The translations under genes were made by a program, and so were the position numbers. The notes under the pieces were generated by a model. That model did no database searches, was not told the DNA's origin, and was given only the letters and a program-made list of their open reading frames with translations. From Odobenus rosmarus divergens (lineage: Eukaryota; Chordata; Mammalia; Carnivora; Odobenidae), in assembly GCF_000321225.1 (NCBI RefSeq), contig NW_004450383.1, forward strand, positions 164,400-228,399: 64,000 nucleotides of DNA, read 5' to 3'. Positions 1-12,986 of this stretch are shown here, piece after piece; within the stretch, counting starts at the first letter, position 1; each line of letters opens with the position of its first letter.

Positions 1-815
1 AAGTGGTCGCTTTTCTGTTCAGAGAGTTGTTGCTATTCTTTTCTTTGATCTCCTGTTGAGTTCGTAGGTGTTCAGAATGGTTTGATCCCTATCCAGCTGA
101 ATTCCTGAGACCAGATGAAATCCAGGTCTCCTACTCCTCCGCCATCTTGCTCCGCCACATGCTCAGTAAATAGTGGTTTCCGATCCATGAATGTCAGGGT
201 TCTTGCTGTCCCCTTCACCGCAGCCTCTTGTCACTGTGTATCCAAAGAAATGCCTTTGTTTCTTCCAGAAAGTGGTCGCTTTTCTGTTCAGAAAGTTGTT
301 GCTATTCTTTTCTTCGATCTCCTATTGAGTTCGTAGGTGTTCAGAATGGTTTAATCCCTATCCAGCTGAATTCCTGGGACCAGACGAAATCCAGGTCTCC
401 TACTCCTCTGCCATCTTGCTCTGCCCCCTCAAGATCTCGCCCCATTGGTTTTCAAATCCAGAGATTTTGAGGGCTAGTCCCTCTGGTGCAAGTCCCAAGG
501 ACTGAGGGGCCTGATGTGGGGCTTGAACCTCTCATTCCTCAGGGATGTACTTGTTATTGTGAGATCCCTCCTACTTACAGGTTGCTGCATGGCGGGGGCG
601 GGGTTTTGGGGCAAAATCATGTCCCTGCCTTTCTTACCTATCTCAATGTGACCTTCTTATCCTTTCGTGTAGAGAAGCTGTGCAAATAGTTTCATTATAG
701 AGAATCATTCAGGTCATTTTTAGAGGAATTGTTCTATATGTAGCTATACTTTTGGTGTGTCCATGGGAGAAGGTGAGTTCATAGTCTTCCTACACCACTA
801 TCTTGACCTGCCCCC
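1..815 (-). mobile_element. L1 5' leader, antisense, with duplicated module
   Basis: The minus strand from about 815 to 430 resembles the 5' UTR of older mammalian L1s (start CAAGATAGTGGTGTAGGAAG, then the CACACCAAAAG and GGAGGGATCTCACAA blocks). From about 428 it changes to the carnivore L1 leader (CAAGATGGCAGAGGAGTAGG). That module occurs twice, at about 270-428 and 1-158, with a period of 269 bases and about 5 percent difference. The element continues beyond position 1. No coding part of L1 is inside the window. Confidence 0.7.
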
Positions 816-2619
816 ACTCCTAATTCATATATTCTTTGTTCAGTGTTTTGGAACTTTGTATTACCCTTGTTTTTATTGTTTAATTTCCCAAGCCATTCAT
901 CTAATAAATTTACTTGTACTGTTAGGTTGCCATAATCAGTTTATTGTCTTGAGAGCACTTTATCTAATCTTAATGGAGGAGAATTAGGGCTCCAGCTGAC
1001 AAAGCTTAATGCTTCTAAATGATCTGCATCTTCTATCACATGACTACCCCCAATTAACAATAGTGTTAATGCCTTTTGTTTTTTATGATAAACAAGAAAA
1101 TGTTTGTCAGAAAAGGAAATTAGCACTACACCGGATAGTTTCAAATTGATGCCAGCACAACACAAGAGTTTACAATCTGGAAAATACAAGTCAAATTTTC
1201 AATATTAAGATTTAATTATCTGTTTGTTTGTTTTTTTTTTTCAAAAGTACATTTCTGGTCAATGAAAAGTCTTCTCCATATAAGGAATCCACATTTTAAA
1301 TTATTTAAAAATACCGTTTAGAATCCAGCAGTATTCCACTATTGCATTTCATTTTGCATAAGATTTGGGTAAAGTGTACTTATTTCAGAAAAGTAATATA
1401 AAATAGAGTAATGCTATGAAATCAATCCTAGATCTCAAAAATCATAGGTCATAAAATAATACAATGGTATTAGTGTAAAAATGAAACCAAGTTTTGACTC
1501 TATTATTTTATTATATATATAATATACATATTTTATTTATACATATATATAAAAATATATATATGGGCTGATGGTGGACATTTTTTAAAAAGCCAATTTC
1601 CAAACTAGGGAGGAAAATTATGCCATTTCTACTGAATTATTAAGTATCTTAGAAGCAGTCTGTTATACCATCCAAGGATAATCCTTGGAGTTTAAGGGCT
1701 CAATCATCCCCTTTGTTAGTTTAATTCAACAGAAAATATCTTGTTCACATGCTAAATAGAGTTGGAAAGAAGCCACAGAAAATTGTGATTACTCTATAAA
1801 AGAAATCCTTTATGTGCCTTGCTCATAATTTCATATCTGTAGCACTGCAACCCATTAATTATAGTCAGTTGTTTAAAAATCAGATACAGTCCACCATTTA
1901 TTTCTTTGACAAATTGTTGCTGGGTATTTCATATGCTTCCTTAACACAGTATTTGAAAAACTGTGAATGAGATGCTTATTCAAAGTAATTATATCTTTTT
2001 GTAGTTTTAATTTGGACTCAATATGTATTTTAAGTTAAGAAGAATTACAGATTTAATAGCATATGAAACTTCTTAATACTCTCTAATTTTTTTTGGTTTA
2101 AATATACCTGAAGAATGATGGTAAGCAACTAATTTAAGTAGCACAGTCATTTTGTCTTTATTTCTTGAATTGGTCATAACCTAAACTGGGGAGTAAAGTG
2201 AGCTTTAATGAGCCATTTTCCCTTGAATCCTATCTTCATTGGTTCTTGTCTTTATCTTTGTCATGTAGCATCATTATGTTGCCCAGTATTATTTTTCATT
2301 AAAATTAATGTCATATATCAATTATCAGATCAGTTTTTTCCTCTGCAGCTTTTGCTCTAATGAGTATATGGATTATCTTCCTCCACTTTATTCTCTTAAT
2401 TATACAAGTAAAGGTATAGGAAAAGAAGAATTTAAAAATAGTAAAAACTAAAAACTTACTGGGTGGATGAGCAGTGCTCTCTCTTCTAAAATATTAGCTC
2501 CACATCTAAACAATAAATACTGTTGTCAGTGTACTGTGCACCAGGCACTCTGCTCAGCAATAGCCCTACAAAGATATGTCACCCTCTATATATGTACCTT
2601 CTCAAGCTACCTACTTGTT
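816..2619. other. Unassigned intron DNA
   Basis: AT-rich, with scattered homopolymers and the AT tract at 1510. No gene or repeat family recognised. Confidence 0.6.
1510..1565. repeat. AT-rich low-complexity tract
   Basis: TATATATAATATACATATTT-type sequence. Confidence 0.85.
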
Positions 2620-2990
2620 TTAGTCCACTAGGCTGTTACAACAAAAATAGCATAGAATGGGGAGCTTGTAAACAACAGAAATTTATTTCTCACAGTTCTG
2701 AAGACTGGGAAATCCAAGATCAAATCATTGGTAAGTTTGATATCTGGTGAGAGCGTTCTTGCAAGTTGTAGACTCTCACCTTCTTGCTATGCTCTCATGT
2801 GGAAGAAGGGGCAAGGGAGCTTTCTGAGGTATCTGTTATAAGGAGACCAATTCCATTCATGATGATTCTATCCTTATCACCTAATCACGTTCCAAAGGTC
2901 CTTCCTCCTAATGCTACCACTTTGGGGATTAGAATTTCAATATATGAATTTGGGGTGGGGTAAACACAAACATTCAGACTATTGTACTCC
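2620..2990 (-). mobile_element. MaLR-type solo LTR (MST/MLT1-like), antisense
   Basis: Reverse of a TG...CA LTR: the left end reads like TTAGTCCACTAGGCTGTTAC, then AACAGAAATTTATTTCTCAC, and the right end CAAACATTCAGACTATTG. This is an ancient ERVL-MaLR family; no internal retroviral sequence is attached. Confidence 0.72.
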
Positions 2991-4299
2991 TCTCTGCTTT
3001 CTCTTGCCTTTCCTGCTCTTCCTAAAATTATCTTGATTGTTGGCCCAAATTACACTCATTTGCTAAATACTAAGAATGCATTTTAAGCCTAGGAGGAAGT
3101 GGAAATAATGTGCTAGTTAATGTCATTTGCCTAGCCCGTGTAAAAAATACTTATCTAATCATTATTAACATCTCTTAACAGGAAGTAGCAGCCTGCATGC
3201 CCAGAAAAATCATATAGAGGTTGTAGTTTCATATTTCTTTTCCTTTCATGCCTAAATCCTACTTCACAAGTTAAAACTTAATAAGAACTAAACATTTTAT
3301 GAAATGAAATCCAAATTAACTGAAACTTTACAACTTACATAACAGCTAATTGGAAAGAAATGCTTTAGAACATTTTGTCTTTGTTCTAAATCAGGTATGA
3401 AATTTTGAAGTACTATATCTTGATGTTACAAAAACAAATAAAAGTAGCCACCAGTCAATTTTCCTTTTAATACATACAAAAGAAAGAAATGTATTTTAGT
3501 TGTGTTAGAAACTAGTTTGTATCAGTATTTTACACAAAAATAATTTTGATTTAATGGATTTGGATTTCATCAGCTTCTAGTTGAACTTCTATGGTGTGAG
3601 TTAAGGAACTAATTAACATTCACATGTGTCCTTTAGAGTTAATCTTATTTTAGATAGTGTTGATTATATACCATATCTACCACCAGATCTACACATATAT
3701 CAAAACCTTTACCTCTTCACAGGGCCTTCCTATTGCTGTAAATGAAATAGAAATGCTTCTATCCAAAGCCAGTCCTTCCACTAATACCTTAAATCTCACT
3801 TCCTCTAGTTTGCTCCAGCCAGTCTTCCCTTTCTCATGCACAATTAAATTTTCTCTTTAGGATAATTCCCATGATTGTACAAATATGGATTTACTTTCCC
3901 TTCATAAAAAAGAAAAGAAAAAAGTTTTTTTGACACCCCCCCCCGTTTCCCCTGACAGCTGTTACCCCATAACTTTGCTTCTCTTTGCTGCAAAACTTCT
4001 CAGCAGAGTTGGTCATTTTGGCTTATCTCTGATTTGCCTTTTTCCATAGTCCCTTAAACCTGTTGTTTCAAACAGATTTTCCCTACTGCTGTGGTAATAA
4101 AACTTCTTTTGTCAAAGTCAAAAATATCCTCCCCACTGTTATGTCTATTAGTTGATTCTCTGTACACATCTTACTTGAGACATCAGCCATATGTAACTCA
4201 GTATTAAATGCTTACTTCTTCTCTTTATTCCCTATATTCCAGAACACTACAATCTCTGGGTTTTCCTTCTACCACAGGGTTCTCTGCCTCTACCCATTC
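2991..4299. other. Unassigned intron DNA
   Basis: AT-rich, with a short C run near 3937-3945. Nothing else recognised. Confidence 0.55.
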
Positions 4300-5090
4300 A
4301 CTTAATGTCCTTTGTCCTCTTCTCTACTCACTACCTCAGTGATTTCATCTGGTTGTATGTTTTAAATACCATCCATGCATCAACCTTGTATTCACATTGG
4401 AATGTCCTATTAAAGCTCCAGACACTCAACTGCCTTCTAGATACTTCCACTTGGATACTTAAGAGACTTCCCAAACTCACCTGAGTTCATTTCTTACCAA
4501 ACTGCTCTACCTACAGTTTTCTCCATCTCAGTTGATGGAAATTTCAACCTTTAGTTGCTCAGACCAAAATTATTGGTGACGTCTTTGATTAACCTATTTC
4601 TTTCATCTATCAGCAAATCCTCTCAGTTCTACTTCGAAAATACACCCACAATCCAACCACCTTCCCTGTGGACACTCTGCTCAACCCATCATCACCAATC
4701 ACCTATTGATTTCTATGCTTCCACCCTCTGCTTCTCTCCATATAAAGCCAAACCGATCCTTTCAAAACTTAAGTCATATTGTGGCCTCCACTCTCCTTCA
4801 AACACTCAGGCACACTCTTTCCTTAGGGCCTTTCCCCATTATGTGTATGCTAACCACCTCATCTTTTTCAAGTCTTAGCTCAAACGCCATTCTTCAAAGA
4901 GACCTGCTTTAACGACTATATTAAAAATTATAACGCATTCACCTTTCCACAGTTTCCCCATTCTCTATGTTTTCGTGCATAGCACTTGCCATCTTCTAAT
5001 ATACTGTAAAATATCATCCTGTTTATACTGCCTTGTGTGCCTCCCTTAACTAGAATAAAGTTCCACATAGACTGATACTATTCTTTTTTC
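4300..5090 (+). mobile_element. Ancient LINE-like repeat (L2-like)
   Basis: Contains blocks such as TCAGTTGATGGAAATTTCAA and CAGCAAATCCTCTCAGTTCT, and a 3' part with GGGCCTTTCCCCATTATG and AGTCTTAGCTCAAACGCC. Short open frames here are accidental. I could not name the family firmly. Confidence 0.5.
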
Positions 5091-5199
5091 TTTCTTTCTC
5101 CATCTTTTTGGGTGGAGTAAGTTTTCTTTTGTTCACTGCTATGTGAGCAATACCCAGAGCAATACTGCAGAGAGTGAGTGGGAGTTCAATTAATATTTA

Positions 5200-5445
5200 T
5201 TGAAAAACAGAGTTGGCGTTCTTAGTATGTGCCTGGCAATATATTGTGTTGACTACCTGATTTAATTTTTCCAATAATTCCATGAGGTGGTTATTACTAT
5301 GTTCCCTCTGGTAGGGATGATAGAACTGAGTCTATAATTTTAAATAATGTGTCCAAAGTTACACAGTCAAAAATAGCAAAAATTAGATTTAAACCCAACT
5401 TGTTTTACTCCAAAGTCTGTGCTTCTAAGCTCTATTCCCTCCCAT
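5200..5445 (+). mobile_element. MIR fragment
   Basis: Shows the MIR core order: ATTCCATGAGGTGGTTATTA, then CCAAAGTTACACAGTCA, then AAGTCTGTGCTTCTAAGC. Confidence 0.75.
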
Positions 5446-6599
5446 CTTTAGCATCAGCTCATTATTGCATGTAAAACTTGTACAGCAAAGCATGTTGTAC
5501 TCTGAAAACAAGGTTCCTGATGACTCATGGAGAATAATAGCCCTACTTCTTGACAAGAATGGAAAGTCATTGTTGTGGACATTTGATGTTTAGAATTTAT
5601 CTTACACTTTAATGAAATATATCAACTAAGCCATTTGCTGCCATCATGAGTTTGAGATGTGACATGTCAAATCTAATATACTCACCACAAGAACTGGCAA
5701 ATACAGATTGAAATGCTTGAGAGAAATGTACTGAACTGTTTGACCCATTGGTGACACAGAGATAGAATAGTTTCTTGGGAAATAGGCCTAGCAGATATTC
5801 ACTATTGGCAAGGGAATTAATGAGAAAATGAGTAGTTGTCATTTTTAATTAAGAAATCTGTAATATTAGCATTTGCTTTTCTTACCCTCTGTGTTGATAT
5901 TTCCTCCAGTCTGTGCAAGTGGCTCTATATGCTTAAGTTGATGATTAATACATTACTAGATTTTTAGATTTGGAACTAGTAACTCTACATTTCATAGATG
6001 CATTTACAAAGATTTATGTTTTGTTACCCATTAACAAATGGTTAATGTCACCTGAATGTTACACAAAATATGTCATCTGAATGTTTTAAATAACTAACAT
6101 GGGTTTCTTGTTTTGGACTATTACATTTTATATGTTCAGGAAAATACAAAAGAAAACCCAACACACTTTATGATTTTTTTAAAATCTTCACTTAAAAATG
6201 AATCATTTTAATACTCTTATTTAAATTATGACACATGTTTTATTATTATCATCACTGTTATTACTTATTCTACTATTATTTTCTAGCTTATGAATAATGA
6301 CTTATTTGAGATGAATGATTTGGTCAGAAAATTTGAAATAATGATAAAAGAGACACTTGTATACTACTCGCCTTGACTTACCAGATTTTAAGGTTTTGCC
6401 ATATTGACACACATTCCCTCTCCCCACCGCCACACACATACATACACACTCATACACACACAGAGACTTTATTTATTTGCTTGTTTATTTATTTTGCTGA
6501 ACTATGGGAAAGGAAGATACAAATATCACTCTATCTCACCTCTGAATATATAAGCATCTCCTAATGGTTAGAAACTTCCACTATATAGCCACATATCAT

Positions 6600-6850
6600 T
6601 ATCGCACCAAGAAAAAAAAATTCATTAACTAAAATCATCTATTATACCACCCATTTCCAATGCCCCCAATTGGACGAAATGGTTTTCTATACTTTTTTTT
6701 TTTTTTTCCACCTAAGAGCCAATTAAATTTCACTCATTGCATTTGGTCGTTAATGTCTCTTCTGTCTCCTGTATTCTTGAACAGTCCCATTGTTTTTATT
6801 GTTTCTCATGATTCTGAAGTTTGGCAGACTCAAGGCTAGTTCCCTCACGG
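6600..6850. mobile_element. Old L1M-like 3' region fragment
   Basis: TTGCATTTGGTCGTTAATGT and TGTCTCCTGTATTCTTGAAC match a motif of old L1 3' regions, as does 29850-30390. Orientation was not settled. Confidence 0.4.
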
Positions 6851-8430
6851 CTCAAACATCTTAGTATACTAAGATGTATTAATCAGCTATTATCATATGA
6901 ATTATCTAATAAAATCCCCAACTCAGCCCTATTAGATATTTTCCTTTTTTTTTTTTTCCCTACAATGAAATAGAGTTTTAGAAAGGTGAAGTAAATTTCC
7001 TAATTTATATATTTGGCAAGTTGTGAAGTCAGATTTCAAAGTATATATATGTACATAATGAAAGATCTCTGCATCTTGAGCAAACCATATCCCAGTGTTT
7101 TGTTTATTTAAAAAAAATTATAACAGTTGTTGAAGACAGTAAGAGAAACGTTAGTCAAGAGAGGTGGGGGCCATGGCAATAGGTATAGTAGGGACCACTG
7201 CAATAGGCTTTTGCAGTGGATTGAATTCTAAGTACAACATGAGCAAGAAGAAATTTATAACCAAGAAGCAGAGTCAGGAGACAGTGGATAGAAAAATACT
7301 AAGAGAATTTGGGAGAGGATGAGGAACCCAATCAGATACTAAGAGTATCAGATATTAAGGGTGAGGGTTCTTGGTAAAATGACGTAGCAGAGTTCTTACT
7401 AAAACTGGATTTTACAAGAAAGTGCACAGATGAACCTAGGAGAAGTTTCAGGGGCCTGACTAGAGTCTGGTCAGGCAAAGAATTTTAGTCAGTTTGTAGT
7501 TTTGATTTATTTGTTGTCTAATACTGAAACATTTTCATGTGCATTCTATCTTACACAACATATATGGTGAAATCATCCCTTCAAAAATACTGGTGGTATT
7601 TAGAAGGCTAAAAACTGGCAGTCAAAGGGCAAGAACATTAAGACAAAAACAGTTCTAGGGCTTTGCTCTATGTTTCTTTTCTTTACTATCAAATAGTGCC
7701 AAAGCTGACAAAGCAAGAATGCACCGAGAACAAAACATTAAGAAAAGCCTAGATAAGGTAGTTTTGCTAGATCAAGGACAGAACATGTGAAATTATTATC
7801 TTGATAAATATTTACTCTTCTCTTCTTTCATTTATTCTTCCTACGGAATCCAACTCCAGCAGAATCTGTCTACTGCATATTTGGCATATTAGTATTTTTA
7901 ATGTGCTTGTTACCAAGATCAAAGAAGTCACACTGATTCTAGTTTTCCTGGTGATTTTTCTCAGATTACATTAGATGTAATCTCAGATTACAAACTAATC
8001 AAATAACAAACATCCTGTAATTGGGAAAGTGACACCCGCTATAGGTAAGGCATTGTACTGTTGAGCTGAGGAATTCTAGCCTAGTGTTGGCAATTAACCA
8101 TATGGAGACTGACTTTGTGGTAGACCCTGTTTCAGTGTTAAAGCACTGTAGGGTCACAGATGAACTGGGACTTGAACTAGATTTTGTAGACAGTGTAGCA
8201 ATACAGACAATGAAAGTAAAGGATGAAAATATATTCCAAAATTCCAAACTGATCATTTCAGAATAGTAAAGCAGCTAAACTTCCCTGGAAGATTAATCTC
8301 TCTCGCTTCCATATTTTGTAATAGAAATATGGATAAATATGTATAAATTAAAATATGTAATTTCTATTAGAATGCAATTATATTCTAAATATTATCTGTC
8401 TGAAATTTAGACTGTAAGCTCCCCAGCCAT

Positions 8431-8512
8431 CTTTTTTTTTCTTCTTCCTTTCCTTTCTTTCTCCTTCCTTCCTCCCTCTGTCTCTCTGTTTCCTTCCTTC
8501 CTTCCTTCTTTT
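8431..8512. repeat. Polypyrimidine CTTCC-type low-complexity tract
   Basis: Almost pure C/T strand with CTTCC and TTCC repeats. Confidence 0.93.
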
Positions 8513-8514
8513 GC

Positions 8515-8572
8515 TGATAAGAATCTGTGTTTGGCACATAGGAAATTTTAGTAAATGCTTGTTGAATAAATT
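8515..8572 (+). mobile_element. Short L2/MIR-type tail
   Basis: TTGGCACATAGGAAATTTTA followed by ATGCTTGTTGAATAAATT. Confidence 0.5.
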
Positions 8573-9797
8573 AACCGCATTCTGGATAGACACTGAGCTA
8601 CATTGTGAACTACCAGCATCTCAGTTCAGAACTTGCTATATATGTGAATGGATATAATTCCTTGTGTTTATGTGTGATCCACATAGGTCTGGAATTCTTT
8701 ATAGTATAATTTTTTTGGAAAATGATTAGTTTATAGGTGAGTTGTGTAATACTTTTACCATAGAAAACATTAATATCTTATAAATCATAATTTAGAGAGT
8801 ATCACCTTTTCCTAACCTGTTGTATTAATCAGAGGTCAGTTGGTAGCAAAGGAAAGCTCTCTAGCCATTTTAAGCAGAAAGTGATTTAATATAGTTTTGT
8901 TTTTTTTTTTTTTAATGAAATTGCTGGAATGTCAAAAGGGCAGGTTCTAGATTGAGTCTTCGAAGATACTATAAGAGCAAGAACAAGAAGCACACTGCCA
9001 AATGAGTGCTCTCTCTGCCACAACAGGAGGGTGGAAAATCATGAAGTTGATGTCAGCATCAACAAAGTCTTCCATTCAAGGATTAGTACCCTTGAAGTCA
9101 TGACGGAACAGTGGAGTTCCACTTAAGAAAAACCCAAAGCCCATGCTTACCTTCATGAACAAAAGCACAAGAAAGATGGCTTCTATGTCTCTCCCACTTT
9201 TCAAAGCTCACCTAAATGCACCTAATTGACTATATCTAATCCACATCTAGAATACTAGCTGCAAAAGAGTTTGACAAATTAAGCTCTCTCTTTGGTTCAT
9301 TTGTTCTTTTAACTTTTTAGTCCTGTGAAGTATATCATATGAAGGTTGGAATGGATGGTGAGTATTAGTCCCCTGTACCTACTTCACCTATTTAGTTAAA
9401 GCCGGCTGCTCTCTAAAAGCTTTCCTCACCTTATTATTTCCTTTTACCCTTTCACTGTTTTTACCCACTTTCATTATTTCTTTGCATTCTCTGGAGGCCT
9501 TGTTATATTACTGACCTTTCTGTCTTAAATTTTAATCTCTTACTGGAAAATATATATAACTTCTACTTGGTCTTCTAATCATACTTCCGATTCTCTTCCC
9601 CATGGTAGCTACATATATTATTTATATATATTTTAAGATATCCAATGAAATTATCTTCCTTCACATCAAGTTTGATGTAATTACTATGATTATAAATCTG
9701 ATTATTTGATTATTTTATTTTGATATCTGAATAATGTATCAAGTTTAGAGTGAATTTAGACAGAAATGCTTTCTGCTTCATTGAAAGGTATTCAAAT

Positions 9798-9812
9798 TAT
9801 AAATCTTTTTTA
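9798..9812. repeat. Target-site duplication, left copy, of the chimeric L1
   Basis: TATAAATCTTTTTTA, identical to 12972-12986. Its A-rich minus-strand form (TTTAAAAAAG context) fits the L1 endonuclease preference for TTTT/AA. Confidence 0.9.
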
Positions 9813-10313
9813 TTTTTTTTAATTTATTTTTATTTTTTTTTAGGATCATATGATAGTTCCATTTTTTATTTTTTTGAGGAATATACATACTATTTTCCAT
9901 AATGTCTGCACCAATTTACATTCCCGTCAACAGTGTACAAGGGTTCCCCTTTCTCCACACCCTCGCCAACAACTGATATCTATTTCATTTTTAAATAATA
10001 GACATCCTGATAGGTGTGAGATGATTCTCATTGTGGTTTTCATTTGCATTTCCCTAATGCTTAGTAACACTGGGCATTTCTTCATATACCTGTCGGCAAT
10101 CTGTATGTTTTCTTTGGATAAATGTCTATTCAGGTTCTCTACCCATTTTTAAAATAGGGTTTTTTTTTTCTATTTACTTGTAGGAGGGCCTAATGTATTT
10201 TGGATATTAACTCCTTATCAATTCTATGGTTTACAAATATCTTTTTCTATTTTGTAGGTTGCTTTTTCTGTTCTATTGGTTTATGTGTCCGTTTTTGTGT
10301 CAGCACCATATTG

Positions 10314-10533
10314 AGTTTTGTTTTTGTTTCTGTTTTGAGAGAGAGAGAGGGAGAGAGAGAGAGAGAAGGCAGGGGGTGAGAGGTGCAGAGGGGGAGGGAG
10401 AAAGAGAATCTTAAACAAGCTCCATGCTCAGCACAGAGCCCGATGCAGGGCTTGATCCCATGACCCTGAGATCATGGCCTGAGCCAAAATCAAGAGCCAG
10501 ACGCTTAACCATCTGAGCCACCCAGGCACCCTT
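10314..10533 (-). mobile_element. Carnivore tRNA-Lys SINE, antisense
   Basis: Ends in the reverse of the tRNA-like head (GAGCCACCCAGGCACCC). Flanked by AGCACCATATTG (10302-10313) and AGCAACATATTG (10534-10545). Inserted into the chimeric L1, hence younger than it. Confidence 0.9.
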
Positions 10534-12512
10534 AGCAACATATTGTTTTGATTATTATAGCTTTGTAATACAGTTTGAAATCAGGAAATACGATGCCTCC
10601 AGCTTTGTTCTTCTTGCTCAAGATTTCTTTGTCTATTAGAGTTCTTTTGTGATTGCATATGAATTTTAGGATTATTTTTCTATTTCTGTAAAAAAATGCC
10701 ATTGAAACTTTTGTAGGGTTGCATTGAATTTGTAGGTCATTTTGGGTGGTATGGACATTTTAACAATATTAAGTCTTCTAATCCATGAATATGGGATATC
10801 TTTGCATTTGTTCATGTCTTCTTTAATTTCTTTCATCAGTGTTTTATAGTTTTCAGTGCACACATCTTTCACCTTCTTGGTTAAATTTGTCCCTATGCAT
10901 TTTCTTTTCCTTTTGATGCAATCATAAACAGGATTATTTTCTTAATTTCTTTTTTGGAAAGTTTGTAGCCATCGTGTAGAAATGCATCTGATTTTGTATG
11001 TTGATTTTGTATCCTGTAAATTTTTAAATTCATTCTGACAGTTTTTGTGGAGTCTTTAGGGGTTTCTATATATAGGATCATGTCATCTGCAAACAGAGAC
11101 AACTTAACTTCTTCCTTTCTGATCTGGATAACTTTTATTTCTCTTTCCTCATTAATTGTTCTATTTAGATTTCCAGTATTGTGTTGAATAAAGGTGGTGA
11201 GAATGAACATACTTGTCCTGGTCCTGATCTTAGTAGAAAAACTTACAGTTTATGAACTTTGAGTATGATGTTAACTGTGGGCTTGTCATATTTGGCCTGT
11301 GTTATGTTGAAATACATTCCTTCTATACTGAACTTGTTGATTTTATATCAAGAAAGGATGCTGAATTTTGTCAAATCTTTTTCTGCATCTATTGAGATGA
11401 CCATGATTTTTATCCTTCATTCTGTTAATGTGGTGTATGACATTTATAGATTTGTGGGTGTTAAACCATCCTTGGATCCCAAGGATAAATCCCACTTGAT
11501 CATTGTGTATGATCTTCTTAATGTGCTATTGGATTTGGTTTGCTTTTGGTATTCTGTTGAGGATTTCTACATCTATGTTCATCAGGGATATGGGCTTGTA
11601 ATATTCTTTTCTTATAGTGTCCTTATCCGGCTTTAGTATCAGAGTAATGCCAGCCTTGTGAAAAGAGATTAGAAGTGTTCCCTCCTCTTCATTTTTGGAA
11701 GACTTTGTGAACACTGGCATAATTCTTCTTTAAATGTATGGCAGAATTCACTAGTGAAGGCATGTGGTCCTGGGCTCTCCTTTGCTGGGAGGTTTTATTC
11801 CATCTCCTTACTTGTCTTTGGTCTGTGAAAATTCCCTATTTCTTCATGATTCAGGTTGGCAGTTGGTATGCTTTGAGAAATGTATTCTTTAATCTAGGTT
11901 ATCCAACCTGTTGAGGTATAGTTGTTCATAGTAGACTCTTATGATCCTTTGTATTTTTGTGGTATCAGTTGTAATATCTCCTCTTTATAATTTTATTTAT
12001 TTGAGTCTTCTCTCTTTTTATCATAGTCTAGGTTTGTCAGTTTTATTTTTTCAAGAAACCAACTCCGTTCCATGGCTCTTTTCTGTTGTTTCATTAGGTC
12101 TCTATTTGAATGATTTCTGCTCTGATCTTTACTATTTCCTTCCTTCTGCCAAACTTTGGACTTAATTTGTTATTTTTTCTTAGTTCCTTGAGGTTAACAT
12201 TGTTTATGCGAGATCTTACTTTTTTCTTAACATAGACATCTACTGCCATAAAACCCCCTTTGAACTGCTTCTGCTGCATCGCTTAACTTGTGCTGTGTTT
12301 TGTTTCCATTTTCGTTTGTCTCAATATATTTTTTAATTTCCCTTTTGGTTTCTCTTTTGACCCACTGGATGTTTGGAACTCTGTTGTTTAATTTCTAGGT
12401 ATCTGTGAATTTTTCTCCCATTACTGATTTCTAGTTTCATACCATCATGGGTGGTAAAGGTACTTGATATGATTTCAACCTTATTAAATTTGTTGGACTT
12501 GTTTAGTGGTCA

Positions 12513-12971
<459 letters not shown>

Positions 12972-12986
12972 TATAAATCTTTTTTA
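12972..12986. repeat. Target-site duplication, right copy, of the chimeric L1
   Basis: Perfect copy of 9798-9812, lying directly outside the GC-rich STK32B leader. It places the 5' boundary of the inserted cDNA at about 12971. Confidence 0.9.

Larger units (their letters stand above)
5446..9797. other. Mostly unassigned intron DNA
   Basis: Apart from the L1M-like piece (6600-6850), the pyrimidine tract and the short tail at 8515, I see no feature. The stretch around 7130-7480 is less AT-rich and could be a decayed repeat. Confidence 0.5.
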
